Below are positions 52,206 through 61,342 of a stretch of 64,000 bases of DNA, one piece after another. How positions within the stretch are numbered: position 1 is the stretch's first letter; each line of letters opens with the position of its first letter. The translations under genes were made by a program, and so were the position numbers. The DNA is from Nitrospina sp052156635 (GTDB lineage: Bacteria; Nitrospinota; Nitrospinia; Nitrospinales; Nitrospinaceae): positions 434,001 through 498,000 of the forward strand of contig NZ_JBQKUO010000002.1 of assembly GCF_052156635.1 (NCBI RefSeq). Direction: 5' to 3'. The notes beneath the pieces were generated by a model, which did no database searches, was not told the DNA's origin, and saw only the letters and a list, made by a program, of their open reading frames with translations.

Positions 52206-54628
52206 AAGTTGTCGTTGCCCAGGATGGCTTCCATCTCTCCAGCCTTCATCGGCAAATTGTCCCGCAAAAACATTTCAAGCTTGGCTTCTGGATCGTCGAA
52301 GTTGGCAGCGTTTCCCGTTTCCGGGTTGACCTTCATGTAAACCACCTCGTCACTCACCGGAAAGCTTTTCACCGGCTTGCCCGCCAGCGCTTCCTGCATG
52401 AACTGCAGCCAGATGGGGATAGCCGCGCGTGATCCGGTTTCGTTGACCCCCATCGGTTCATCGCGATCCTTACCCACCCAGACGCCCGTTACCAACTCCG
52501 GTGAATAGCCCATGAACCAGGCATCGATGTAGTTGTTGGTAGTGCCGGTCTTGCCCGCGATGGGGCGGTTGAGAACCCTCACTTTCTTCCCGGTCCCATT
52601 GTCCACCACGCTTTTCATCAGGTCGGTGACAATGGCCGCGAGGCCTGACGAGATCACCTGCTGGCTCTGGGTCTCTGCGTAATAAATGGCGTCGCCCTGG
52701 CGATTGTTGATGAAACGGATTGGAACCGGCTCGATTCGCCGGCCCTGATTGGCGAAAACAGCGTAAGCCTTGACCAGTTCATACAGGGTGACGCCCGAAG
52801 AGCCCAGGGCGATGGACAGATTGTTGGCCATGGGGCTGTCGATGCCCAGGCGCCGCGCCACTTCAACGGCTTTCGGCACCCCGGTGTGCTGCAAAAGTTT
52901 GATGGTCACCACGTTGCGCGAATGCGTGAGCGCGGTGCGAAGCGAAGTGGGACCGTAAAACTTTTCGGAAAAATTGACCGGTTTCCATTTGTCAAAAGTA
53001 TCTTCTTTTTCTTTAAAGATAATTGGGGAATCGATGACGATACTGGCAGGCGTGTAGCCATCCTCTATGGCCGCCGCGAAAATGATGGGTTTGAATGCCG
53101 ACCCCGGTTGGCGCACCGCCTGCGTGGCGCGGTTGAACTGGCTTTTCTTGAAGTCGTAACCGCCGACCATTGCCTTGATGTGGCCGTTGGTTGGGTCGAG
53201 GCTGATGAGACCCGCCTGCACTTCCGGTTCTTGCTCCAGACTGAGGTTCCATTCGCTCGCGCTTTGCTTTTGGCCCAGTTTCGCCAGGATAACGTCGCCT
53301 ATGGAAAGTGCCTGACGTGCGCTCTTTATCCGGGACCAGCGGATATCAAGCCGCGTGTTGGGTTCACGCGCCCAGTCCATGTCCTCAAGTTCGATGGTGC
53401 CCTGTGCCCCGCCCAGATACACGTTGGCATGATCCTGGCGCACCCGCGTGACCACTCCGTGAATGATGTTGCCTTCAAAGAATAAACCTTTTTCTTCGTC
53501 AACCAGATCAGCTTCTTCATTCAGTTTGGTGAGAAGCGCGTCTACCGATTCACGGTGGGTGAGATCGGTTACACGCTGGATCGGGCCCCGATAACCGAAC
53601 CGCTTGTCCGCTTCGCGCAGCCCGTCACGCACCGCTTTTTGCGCGGCCACCTGGCTGCGGTAATTGAGGGAGGTGTATATTTTCAGGCCGTCCCGGTACA
53701 GTTTGTTGGTGCCGTATTTTTCCTGGATGAACTGGCGGATGTACTCCACAAAATAGGGGGCCTTGTTGACCGGGTCCGCGACCTGTCCCAGCTTCACCTC
53801 TTCCACCAGCGCCTGTTCCTTTTCCTGTTCAGTGATGAAACCGTTGTGTGCCATACGGCGGATTGCGTGGTTTCTGCGGTTGACCGATTTTTCCAGGTCT
53901 TTATAGGGTGAGTAATGGTTGGGTGCTTTGGGCAGGCCCGCGATCAGGGCGCACTCGGCGATGGTGAGTTCCTTGACCGGTTTGCCGAAATAAGTCCGTG
54001 CGGCCGCTTCCACGCCATAACTTCCGTGGCCGTAATAAATCTGGTTGAGGTACATCTCCAGGATTTCATCCTTGGTGAACACCAGCTCCATACGGATAGC
54101 CAGAATGGCTTCCCGGATTTTGCGTTCCAGGCTTCGTTCGAAAGATAGAAACAGCGTTTTGGATAACTGCTGGGTGATGGTGCTGCCGCCCTCAACCACG
54201 TGCCCGGCCTGAAAGTTTTTGATCATCGCGCGGATGATGGCTTTTGGGTCGATGCCGAAATGGTAGTAGAAATTTGAGTCCTCGACCGCCAGCGTAGCCT
54301 GTTTGAGGTGGGTCGGGATATCCTTCAACGGTGCGAGGATTCGTTTTTCAATATAAAACTCCGCGATCAATTCATCATTGTCGGAGTAAACGCGGGAGAT
54401 GGTGCTGGGCTGGTAATCCTTGAGCTGGCGTACGTCCGGCAGCCCCTGGGAGTATTTAAAGTAAATGAACCCGGCGGCGGCAAACCCGATCAGAAGGCCG
54501 AACAACGTGAGACCAAGGAACGAGAGCAGGAGCGTGCGTTTCCATCCACCTCCCGATTTTCTGGGGGCGCGGAGGTTGCGTGGAGCGCGCTGGGGGTTCT
54601 GGTTTTTGAGGAATTTTTTGTTTGTCAT
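52202..54628 (-). CDS. mrcA: class A penicillin-binding protein (PBP1A type, with OB-like domain)
   Basis: An 808-residue bifunctional peptidoglycan synthase: a basic cytoplasmic tail, a membrane helix (about residues 31-56), transglycosylase with Glu116 in AVEDSNFYYHF and EGGSTITQQLSKTL, an inserted OB-like domain (TRVRQDHANVYLGGAQGTIE) and a transpeptidase with QPGSAFKPIIFAA and GKTGTTNNYIDAWF. The OB domain makes it the true PBP1A type; the paralogue at 40272 lacks it. The stop codon overlaps that of the convergent LpoA-like gene by two bases. Confidence 0.95.
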   Translation of the reverse strand: MTNKKFLKNQNPQRAPRNLRAPRKSGGGWKRTLLLSFLGLTLFGLLIGFAAAGFIYFKYSQGLPDVRQLKDYQPSTISRVYSDNDELIAEFYIEKRILAPLKDIPTHLKQATLAVEDSNFYYHFGIDPKAIIRAMIKNFQAGHVVEGGSTITQQLSKTLFLSFERSLERKIREAILAIRMELVFTKDEILEMYLNQIYYGHGSYGVEAAARTYFGKPVKELTIAECALIAGLPKAPNHYSPYKDLEKSVNRRNHAIRRMAHNGFITEQEKEQALVEEVKLGQVADPVNKAPYFVEYIRQFIQEKYGTNKLYRDGLKIYTSLNYRSQVAAQKAVRDGLREADKRFGYRGPIQRVTDLTHRESVDALLTKLNEEADLVDEEKGLFFEGNIIHGVVTRVRQDHANVYLGGAQGTIELEDMDWAREPNTRLDIRWSRIKSARQALSIGDVILAKLGQKQSASEWNLSLEQEPEVQAGLISLDPTNGHIKAMVGGYDFKKSQFNRATQAVRQPGSAFKPIIFAAAIEDGYTPASIVIDSPIIFKEKEDTFDKWKPVNFSEKFYGPTSLRTALTHSRNVVTIKLLQHTGVPKAVEVARRLGIDSPMANNLSIALGSSGVTLYELVKAYAVFANQGRRIEPVPIRFINNRQGDAIYYAETQSQQVISSGLAAIVTDLMKSVVDNGTGKKVRVLNRPIAGKTGTTNNYIDAWFMGYSPELVTGVWVGKDRDEPMGVNETGSRAAIPIWLQFMQEALAGKPVKSFPVSDEVVYMKVNPETGNAANFDDPEAKLEMFLRDNLPMKAGEMEAILGNDNF

Positions 54629-54669
54629 TCAGGTCAGGGAATAGTCTCCCTGTTCCAAGCAGGGAAGGG

Positions 54670-55083
54670 TCACATTCGGCCCTCTTCCAGGTCGATCAAC
54701 TCCGCCCAGCTCGTTATGTCGTCCCGGGTGCGGTCGATGGAATTCAGGAGGTTTTTGAATTTTTCCCGTGCTTCGTCGTTGTCCGGCGACGCGTTCAGGA
54801 TGGCTTCATTGATTTTTTCGAAATCCCGGCGGGACTTGTCCTGTACGAGATACTCGACCCACTCCTCTATGGTGGCTTCGGGAAACGATGCGGCCTTTTC
54901 CATGAAGGTATCGGAATCCACGTTCAGGAATTCCAGAATCATTTTGTCGAGAGGGCAGGGATAAATGTATTCCCCCAGTGTGTTTTTGTGACAGGCGCGG
55001 GCTTTGTCGATCATTCGCGGTACATGAACCAGCTCCGCAAGCCGTTGTCTTGGACTTCTTGGGTATCTTGCAGTCAAATTCAT
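54670..55083 (-). CDS. DUF5069-domain protein
   Basis: A 137-residue soluble protein with the DUF5069 pattern: YPRSPRQRLAELVHVPRMID, then KNTLGEYIYPCPLDKMILEF and an FMEKAASFPEATIEEWVEYL region. The family has no known function. It is 41 nt upstream of the PBP gene on the same strand and may share its transcript. Confidence 0.8.
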   Translation of the reverse strand: MNLTARYPRSPRQRLAELVHVPRMIDKARACHKNTLGEYIYPCPLDKMILEFLNVDSDTFMEKAASFPEATIEEWVEYLVQDKSRRDFEKINEAILNASPDNDEAREKFKNLLNSIDRTRDDITSWAELIDLEEGRM

Positions 55084-55143
55084 AAAAGTACGATAGGAAA
55101 TGGATTGAACCGTGGAGGATGAAACCGTTGGCAGTAAGCGGAA

Positions 55144-55611
55144 TCAATCAAGGCGGACGCGGTTCAGGTTCTTAAAATAGCTGGCTTGCTTTATCGCCGC
55201 GGCACCTTCCGCGCCGAGGTTGTTGCGGAACAGGTCGAGCGTGTTGAGACTTGCGAAATTCTCCGAGGCGGCCAGATACCGCGCGCCTTCCTCTCCAACC
55301 TGGTTGAACTTCATCACCAATTGCTCGAGATTGGAGACATTCCCGGAGTGGGCAAGGTGTTTGGCTCCTTCAGCTGTGATCTTGTTCGATTTCAGGTTCA
55401 AGACTTTCAGGTTTTTGATGTGGGGGCTTCCGGCCAGGGCAGCCACCCCTTCATCCCCGATTTCGTTGTCACCCAACTCGAGTTTGATGACCTGGCCCAG
55501 TTGTTCCATTTGCGCCAGAGCCTTGGCTCCTTCATCACCCAGGCGACGGTTTTCCAGGTCCAGGGTGTCGCCGTTGATGAAATTCTTTGCAAACAAATCT
55601 TCCAAATCCAT
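55144..55611 (-). CDS. leucine-rich-repeat protein (ribonuclease-inhibitor type)
   Basis: A 155-residue protein made almost wholly of leucine-rich repeats of about 28 residues, e.g. KLELGDNEIGDEGVAALAGS, LNLKSNKITAEGAKHLAHSG and LDLFRNNLGAEGAAAIKQAS. There is no signal peptide, so it is probably cytoplasmic and binds a protein partner. The N-terminal cap is MDLEDLFAKNFINGD. It lies 60 nt upstream of the DUF5069 gene. The partner is unknown. Confidence 0.85.
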   Translation of the reverse strand: MDLEDLFAKNFINGDTLDLENRRLGDEGAKALAQMEQLGQVIKLELGDNEIGDEGVAALAGSPHIKNLKVLNLKSNKITAEGAKHLAHSGNVSNLEQLVMKFNQVGEEGARYLAASENFASLNTLDLFRNNLGAEGAAAIKQASYFKNLNRVRLD

Positions 55612-55787
55612 ATTATTTCAAACCTCTAGGTAATAGCGAACATCTAATCCACAAGTTTATTTAATTTTTGGAACCCGATCAAGGGGCAAGGCGGTTTTGC
55701 CGGGAAAAGTTACGATCTCTCCTGGTATTCTGCAATAAGGTCCTTGATTTCCCGTCTGCTACCGCAAAATCAACTTGTCTGGTTTTC

Positions 55788-58700
55788 ATGAGCCGCAATC
55801 CTGTTAAATCTGCTGTTTCCTATCATCAGCGGACCAAACACCATTACCACAACCTGGCAAAAGGCCCGGGGCACCTGGATTGGGCGACGCAACCCAACCC
55901 GTTTCGCAGGTACGAAGATGCGCCGTTGGTATATTTGCCCCCGATTGTTTCCGACGACTCCCCCCCTTATTACAAAATTTTTGAAGAGAACGCCATTGAA
56001 CCTTGGTTGCTCAATGCAGATTCCCTTTCGCGTTTTTTCGAATTGTCGCTGGCCATCTCGGCGTGGAAGCAGGCGGGTGACAACCGCTGGGCATTGCGCA
56101 GCAATCCGTCCAGCGGCAACCTGCACCCCACGGAAGGCTATGGGGTGCTCGATGCGATGGAGGGCATCGGAAACGCTCCGGGAGTGTACCACTACGCGCC
56201 GAAAGAACACGGGCTGGAGAGACGTGCCGAACTGGACGAGGAAACGTTTCGTTCATTGCTTATAAATTTTCCGGATGGGACTTTCCTTGCGGGATTGACT
56301 TCGATTCACTGGCGGGAAGCATGGAAGTACGGTGAACGCGCGTTCCGTTATTGCCAGCATGACATCGGCCACGCGCTGGGGGCCTACCGCATTGCCGCCG
56401 CAGTGCTTGGATGGAAACTGGTCCTCCTCGAGGATATGGACGATGCCGCCATCGCGGGGTTGTTTGGGCTGGATCGCGAAGCCGATTACAGGGAGGCCGA
56501 GGGCGAACATCCGGACCTGGTGGCGGCGGTGCTCACGCAACCGGATGAAATGCCGCCCGTCAGGAATCTTCCTTCGGGTGCGGTGCAGTCGGTGCGTCGG
56601 GCGAATTGGCGAGGACGCGCCAATCGTTTGAGTCCGGATCGCCGCGACTGGCCGGTGATCGACGAAGTCGCGGAATCGACATTGAAACCCGAGCCGGGGA
56701 GGTGGGATCGGGTTCCTCCGTTTCCCGTCCGTCCTGATTGGTTGAATTCTGAACTCCCTGTGCGCCAGCAGCGCATCACCGCGCGGCAGATCATTCGGCA
56801 ACGCCGCAGTGCCGTGGCTTTCGATGGTCAGACCGGCATGACGCGCGACGCGTTTTTCAAAACTCTTGCGCAAACCATCCAGTCTGTGCCTGCCGACGCG
56901 GTGCCGTGGAAACCGTCCATTCATTTTTGTCTTTACATCCATCGTGTGGAAGACCTGCCTCCGGGGATCTATTTTTTCGTTCGGGATTTGGGGCAACTGC
57001 AACGCCTCAAAGAAAGCACCGACTCCGCCTTTCTGTGGCAACGGCCGGAGGGCTGTCCGGAACAATTGCCCCTTTACCTGCTCAAGGAGACGAACATCCA
57101 GCGGGAAGCGGCGCAGGTGAGTTGCACCCAGGAGATCGCCGGGCAAAGCGCGTTCAGTCTGGGCATGATCGCTGAATTTCATGATTCCCTGGAACAACAG
57201 GGCGCTTGGTATTATCGCCGCCTGTTCTGGGAAGCGGGCATGGTGGGACAAATGCTGTACCTGGCCGCCGAGTTCATGGGACTGCGCGCCACCGGCATCG
57301 GGTGCTATTTCGACGATCCCGTGCATGAAATCCTGCGCCTTCGCGGCAACACCTACCAGAGCCTGTATCATTTCACCATCGGCGGTGCGGTGGACGACAA
57401 GCGCCTGACCACACATCCCGCCTACCCGTGGTCGTGTGACCTGGTGGAAAGCCGTTTCGATTCCCGCAAGGGCGGTGCGGAGATGGACGCCTGTGCCGAG
57501 CGCACCCGTTCGCTTCCCGATGCGGCGTGCATCGACTGGAATGGAAGACGGGTGAGCCGTCTGGGACTGGGATTGAAATCCTTCGGGCGCGTTCAACGTC
57601 AACACACGGAGGCCATCGATGCCTTCCTCGGAAGCCCGCTGAATGTTGTTGAAACCTCGCCCGATTTTTCGGAAGGGGAAGACCAGATCGTTTTCGGGGA
57701 TGCGCTCAACCGCCGTCTGAATGCCGGCGGACAGGGGGCGGAGGGGGTGTTCGTCATCACCGCCCTGGGTTTGGCGAAGGGGCGGCATCACCGCCTTTTG
57801 CAGGACCTCGAAACCCGCGGCCGCCCTGTACCGGATGTGATTCCACTGGGTGCGGACCGTGCGTTCTGCATGCACCCTGATTTTTTGAAGGACCAGATTG
57901 ACCGCTCCATCCGCCGCACCGGTCTGCCGCAACTGGACCTCGTGGTCCTGCGCCTGCCGGAGGAGGCACTGACGACGCTGGATGGTGAAGCCTGCCGGGA
58001 ACAGGTACGTCGTGCATTTCTTTATTTGCAGGAAGAATGTGAACGCGCGCGAATTTCCGGCTTTGGCATTGCCTTCCCCGACTGGCTGGAAAGCGAGCCC
58101 CGGTGGAGTGGCTTCACCCTGGAGACCGTACACGCGGAGAATAAGGACTTGCCTGGATTTCAAGCAATCGAATTTTCCGCCAATTTCATTCATGATCGGG
58201 CCGTTACGGGAAGCAGAAAGGGTCCGTCGTTGGTGGAACGCGCAAAGTCCCTGGGACTCAAAACCATTGCAGGCAGACCCTACCGTGCGGTTGTGGAAGG
58301 GGAGGGCGTGGTGCTCATCGATTACCCGGAAAGCGAATCCGGAAACCGCGAACAGAAATGGGACTGGTTGCTGGACGAGTTGAAAGAATTGGAAACGCGC
58401 ATTCACCTGAACAGCATGGCCGATGGGCGTAATTTGAAAGAAGTGCTGGAGCAGGCAAGCATTCCTTCGCCGTTCAAGTTCCGCGACCTCCTCGAGCCGG
58501 TCCGTACTTTCAAGCCCGAAAGCAGCCGGCAATTGAACGAAGTGCTCGAAAACATCCGGCAGGTTTATTTCCGCGCCCGGTCACTGGGCGAACAGATCGT
58601 GCAGGCCCGCCTGTGGGATCCTGTCAGCTTCGATGAAATGTTTGGTACTGCCGAGCAATATGTCGATTGGATTTCGCAGGATTTGAAGGTTCGGTTTCAC

Positions 58701-58892
58701 CAGGAATCCAACTCCAGAATCGAGTCCCTGCGGGAACGTTATTTTCCCGGTACCCCCGAGGCGATCCCTTTGCAGGTTCTGGGAGTGAAATGGCTTCTGG
58801 ACCGGGGAGTGGATATCGTGTTGTCCGGCATGACCCGCCGGGAATATGTCGCCGAAGCGAGTCGCATTTTAAACGCCTTCGACAACTCCTGA
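55788..58892 (+). CDS. fusion: two SagB-type nitroreductase domains plus aldo/keto reductase-like domain
   Basis: A 1034-residue protein. Residues 10-260 carry a SagB/nitroreductase-type domain with the SVSYHQRTKHHYHNLA-like start (SAVSYHQRTKHHYHNLA) and RSNPSSGNLHPTEGY. Residues 335-565 are a second copy (QIIRQRRSAVAF, GQMLYLAAEFMGLRATGIGC). Residues 640-1034 resemble an aldo/keto reductase (NGRRVSRLGLGLKSFGR, ending GVKWLLDRGVDIVLSGM). SagB-type enzymes oxidise azolines in peptide toxins, but no YcaO gene or precursor is nearby. ATG 55788 is chosen over an upstream start with no homology. Each domain is plausible by motif; the joint role is unknown. Confidence 0.78.
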   Translation: MSRNPVKSAVSYHQRTKHHYHNLAKGPGHLDWATQPNPFRRYEDAPLVYLPPIVSDDSPPYYKIFEENAIEPWLLNADSLSRFFELSLAISAWKQAGDNRWALRSNPSSGNLHPTEGYGVLDAMEGIGNAPGVYHYAPKEHGLERRAELDEETFRSLLINFPDGTFLAGLTSIHWREAWKYGERAFRYCQHDIGHALGAYRIAAAVLGWKLVLLEDMDDAAIAGLFGLDREADYREAEGEHPDLVAAVLTQPDEMPPVRNLPSGAVQSVRRANWRGRANRLSPDRRDWPVIDEVAESTLKPEPGRWDRVPPFPVRPDWLNSELPVRQQRITARQIIRQRRSAVAFDGQTGMTRDAFFKTLAQTIQSVPADAVPWKPSIHFCLYIHRVEDLPPGIYFFVRDLGQLQRLKESTDSAFLWQRPEGCPEQLPLYLLKETNIQREAAQVSCTQEIAGQSAFSLGMIAEFHDSLEQQGAWYYRRLFWEAGMVGQMLYLAAEFMGLRATGIGCYFDDPVHEILRLRGNTYQSLYHFTIGGAVDDKRLTTHPAYPWSCDLVESRFDSRKGGAEMDACAERTRSLPDAACIDWNGRRVSRLGLGLKSFGRVQRQHTEAIDAFLGSPLNVVETSPDFSEGEDQIVFGDALNRRLNAGGQGAEGVFVITALGLAKGRHHRLLQDLETRGRPVPDVIPLGADRAFCMHPDFLKDQIDRSIRRTGLPQLDLVVLRLPEEALTTLDGEACREQVRRAFLYLQEECERARISGFGIAFPDWLESEPRWSGFTLETVHAENKDLPGFQAIEFSANFIHDRAVTGSRKGPSLVERAKSLGLKTIAGRPYRAVVEGEGVVLIDYPESESGNREQKWDWLLDELKELETRIHLNSMADGRNLKEVLEQASIPSPFKFRDLLEPVRTFKPESSRQLNEVLENIRQVYFRARSLGEQIVQARLWDPVSFDEMFGTAEQYVDWISQDLKVRFHQESNSRIESLRERYFPGTPEAIPLQVLGVKWLLDRGVDIVLSGMTRREYVAEASRILNAFDNS

Positions 58893-59043
58893 TCCTGGCA
58901 TTATCAGGAAGAAGGAATTTTGGTTACCTGTAGTTGGGTGATCCCGGATAAACCATGGTCTAGAAAATGTTTTAATTCGGGCATGGAAAATGATAGGCTT
59001 TTTTATAACCGTAAACCCAAAATTTTTGTGGGAGATTAGGAAT

Positions 59044-59403
59044 ATGAGAAAACTGCTGGTCAGTTTGGTTATCGCTTTCGTGATGATGATCCCCTTCTCG
59101 GCCATGGCGGATGAAGGTCCCATGAAATTGCCTGACAGTGCCCCTGAAAGCGCCAAAATGCACAATCAGGAAGGCATCAAACATTGGAATCAGGGGCATT
59201 ACGATGTCGCTTTCAAGCATTTTGAAGAGTCCGCCGGCATCGATGCATCCAACGGTGAAATTCATTTCAACGAAGCCATCGCCTTGGACAAAATGGGTCA
59301 GCATGGCAAAGCCACTATGCATTTCAAAGCGGCCAAGTCCCGCGCCAATGGCAACCAGGCCATCATCAATTCCCCGATTTTGAACGCCCATATCGGCGGG
59401 TGA
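59044..59403 (+). CDS. small exported TPR-like protein
   Basis: A 119-residue protein with a signal peptide (residues 1-20, LLVSLVIAFVMMIPFSAMA) and a mature part built like two tetratricopeptide units: HNQEGIKHWNQGHYDVAFKH and EIHFNEAIALDKMGQHGKAT. It is rich in His and Ala. ATG 59044 is preferred because of AGGAAT; an upstream ATG adds 18 residues before the signal peptide. A strong terminator follows. Confidence 0.78.
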   Translation: MRKLLVSLVIAFVMMIPFSAMADEGPMKLPDSAPESAKMHNQEGIKHWNQGHYDVAFKHFEESAGIDASNGEIHFNEAIALDKMGQHGKATMHFKAAKSRANGNQAIINSPILNAHIGG

Positions 59404-59439
59404 CGCAAACCGGAGCGTGATCGGGAGCTCCTCAAATAG

Positions 59440-59478
59440 GCAGAAGTCCTTGTGAATTAAGGGCTTCTGCTTTTTTTT
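59440..59478 (+). terminator. intrinsic terminator after the 59044 gene
   Basis: GCAGAAGTCCTT and AAGGGCTTCTGC form a 12-bp stem (one G-T pair) with a 7-nt loop, followed by eight T residues. Confidence 0.9.
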
Positions 59479-59519
59479 GGGTTGATATCCCGGATTCTCG
59501 ATTTCCAGGTTCGGGTGGT

Positions 59520-59548
59520 TTAGTTGGTGTCTGCGATTATGCTATAAT
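59520..59548 (+). promoter_or_regulatory. extended -10 promoter for tatA
   Basis: A perfect TATAAT (59543-59548) preceded by TGC is an extended -10; the -35 TTAGTT (59520-59525) is weak at 17 nt. The start near 59555 gives a 62-nt leader. Confidence 0.55.
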
Positions 59549-59616
59549 TCCTACAGCATTTCCCCTGAGTGCCAGTGCCCGTCAGGGTCCTAAAATTTTC
59601 TTTTAAAGAGGTTTTT

Positions 59617-60162
59617 ATGATGGGGATCGGTTTTCCAGAGTTGATGGTGATCCTGGTGATCATCATGATCATTTTCGGCGCCGGTAAGTTGCCGGAGATC
59701 GGCAGTGCCTTTGGCAACAGCATTCGAAATTTCAAAAAGTCGATGAAGGAAGCGGAAGAGGGAGAGGACAAGGAAAATGAAACCGCCGCCGTGCCGGAGG
59801 GCGCACAGTCGGCCCCCGCCCAGCCGGAGGGAACTCCCGGGCTTCAGCCGTCTGCCCAGAACACGGCCACCACGGTTCCCTCAGGACAGTCTTCGTCCCA
59901 GCCAGTGACGGCGCAGTCCACCGGAACCGCTCCGCAGTCGGGACAGAACCCCGCACCGAATGCGAAGAAAAAAGACAAACCGAAAGACGAAGCCGAGAAG
60001 ATGATCGAGGACGCGATCAATGAATTGAAAGAAAAACGCATTGATACGATTAAAACGAAGCACGACGGACTGGTTCAGCAGTCGGACGTATTCACCGAAT
60101 CCCTGAAACGCACACCCTTCGGACGCGGTCGTGATCGCGGGGTTTCGCGCGATGTATTCTAA
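59617..60162 (+). CDS. tatA: twin-arginine translocase subunit TatA with long tail
   Basis: A 181-residue protein. The TatA core is short: GIGFPELMVILVIIMIIFGA membrane helix (about residues 3-22), hinge GAGKLPEIGSAFGNSIRNF and an amphipathic helix. A Pro/Gln/Ala/Ser-rich disordered region (about 55-128) follows, then a Lys/Asp-rich helix and the Arg-rich end. Typical TatA is 60-100 residues, so the tail is unusually long. ATG 59617 has AAAGAGG; the next Met is an alternative. TatC is not here. Confidence 0.88.
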   Translation: MMGIGFPELMVILVIIMIIFGAGKLPEIGSAFGNSIRNFKKSMKEAEEGEDKENETAAVPEGAQSAPAQPEGTPGLQPSAQNTATTVPSGQSSSQPVTAQSTGTAPQSGQNPAPNAKKKDKPKDEAEKMIEDAINELKEKRIDTIKTKHDGLVQQSDVFTESLKRTPFGRGRDRGVSRDVF

Positions 60163-60187
60163 GATGTAAGGGAATCCGTTTTCAAAG

Positions 60188-60235
60188 CGGCCATCCGGTC
60201 ACTCGCTGAGTGCCACCGGGTGGCCGTTTTTTTTT
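60188..60235 (+). terminator. intrinsic terminator after tatA
   Basis: CGGCCATCCGGT (60188-60199) pairs with ACCGGGTGGCCG (60215-60226) over 12 bp, with an inner CACTC/GAGTG stem, followed by nine T residues. The tail touches the stop codon of the convergent gene. Confidence 0.92.
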
Positions 60236-61242
60236 CAGGGTTGCTCTGAGGACTCCGCCGGGATGCGCATGGGTTTGAATGCGGCGCTTCCACCGAGCAG
60301 GAGGCCGAGCCCGATCCAGATCAACTCGCGAATGCGCCGCACCAGGGACACAGCGAGCCCGAGCGGGCCGCTCATCCCCATCGACATGAAAATCACCACC
60401 AGGCCCGCTTCCTGCGCCCCCAGGCTGACCGGAATGAAAAAACTGCCCACCCGCACCAGCTGCAGGATTGCCTCGATGGTCCACAACTCCATCCAGCTCA
60501 ACTCGACGCCGAGAAAATAGAGCGTGAAGTAGAGTTCGATCACCCCCGCCGCCCAGCCCAGCCAGCCGTACCAGATGGATTTGAAGCAGAGCGTGCGGTG
60601 TTCACGGTAGTATCCCGACATCATGTTGCAGAGTTGGAGCATGTGGTCCACAGCCGGGCGCGCCTCGCTTTTGGGAAAGGTGCGGTCAAACCAGCCGACC
60701 AGAATGCTCAGGCATCCCGTGATTTGGAACAGCAGGAACAGGATAATGAGGATGGAGAAGGTGATGAGTCCTGCGGCGCTGCCGTTCTTGAACGTTTCGT
60801 CGATGCCGTCGGCGAAAAACAGGAAGACCGTTCCCGGAATCATGAACAGGATGAGGCTCAGCATCAGCGTGGTGCGCGCCACCACCTGCGAGGCCAGTCC
60901 CTGTTTGTAACCGAGGCCGTACTGCTCTTTCAGGAAATGCGCTTTCACCGGCTCGCCGCCCAGGGATCCGAACGGCGTGATGGCGTTGAACGATTCGCCG
61001 ATGGTGCGGACTTTCCACAGTGCGAAGGTGGTGAGCTGTTCCACTTCTTCGGGTTTGAAGGCGAACTGCCAGGACCGCGCGTCGAAGTAGGCGACCAGCC
61101 CATAGGCAAGGAACACCAGCCCGAAGCCCCAGCCCATGTCCAGCAGGTGATGGGTGACGTCCTTGAAGTCGACGGTGCTCACGGCCCACGCAAACAGGCC
61201 GACGCCGAAAAGAAAAAACAGGGGTTTCAGGAGTTTGGACAT
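60235..61242 (-). CDS. LPG synthetase TM-domain / YbhN-like flippase-type membrane protein
   Basis: A 335-residue polytopic protein with about eight hydrophobic helices. The pattern ITPFGSLGGEPVKAHFLKEQYG, followed by RTTLMLSLILF and VRVGSFFIPVSLGAQEAGLV, is that of the lysylphosphatidylglycerol synthase TM region / UPF0104 family. Members are proposed lipid flippases or transporters; the substrate is unknown. It starts ATG 61242 and ends within the tatA terminator. It is 100 nt downstream of nuoD and may be a separate unit. Confidence 0.88.
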   Translation of the reverse strand: MSKLLKPLFFLFGVGLFAWAVSTVDFKDVTHHLLDMGWGFGLVFLAYGLVAYFDARSWQFAFKPEEVEQLTTFALWKVRTIGESFNAITPFGSLGGEPVKAHFLKEQYGLGYKQGLASQVVARTTLMLSLILFMIPGTVFLFFADGIDETFKNGSAAGLITFSILIILFLLFQITGCLSILVGWFDRTFPKSEARPAVDHMLQLCNMMSGYYREHRTLCFKSIWYGWLGWAAGVIELYFTLYFLGVELSWMELWTIEAILQLVRVGSFFIPVSLGAQEAGLVVIFMSMGMSGPLGLAVSLVRRIRELIWIGLGLLLGGSAAFKPMRIPAESSEQP

Positions 61243-61342
61243 GATGCTCTGCGGACCGGGGATGAAGGGCGTGGTGCGCCCGATCCTTTGAGAATAGGGT
61301 CAATCGGGAGGGAGGTCAACCGGTTGATGGAAGTGGAACCGC

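Noticed and set aside
56253..58532. 759-codon minus-strand open frame inside the SagB fusion gene
   Set aside because: The sense frame carries clear family motifs; this one is a compositional shadow.
58888..58908. CCTGAT/ATCAGG hairpin after the SagB fusion as a terminator
   Set aside because: Six-bp stem only, no T run follows.
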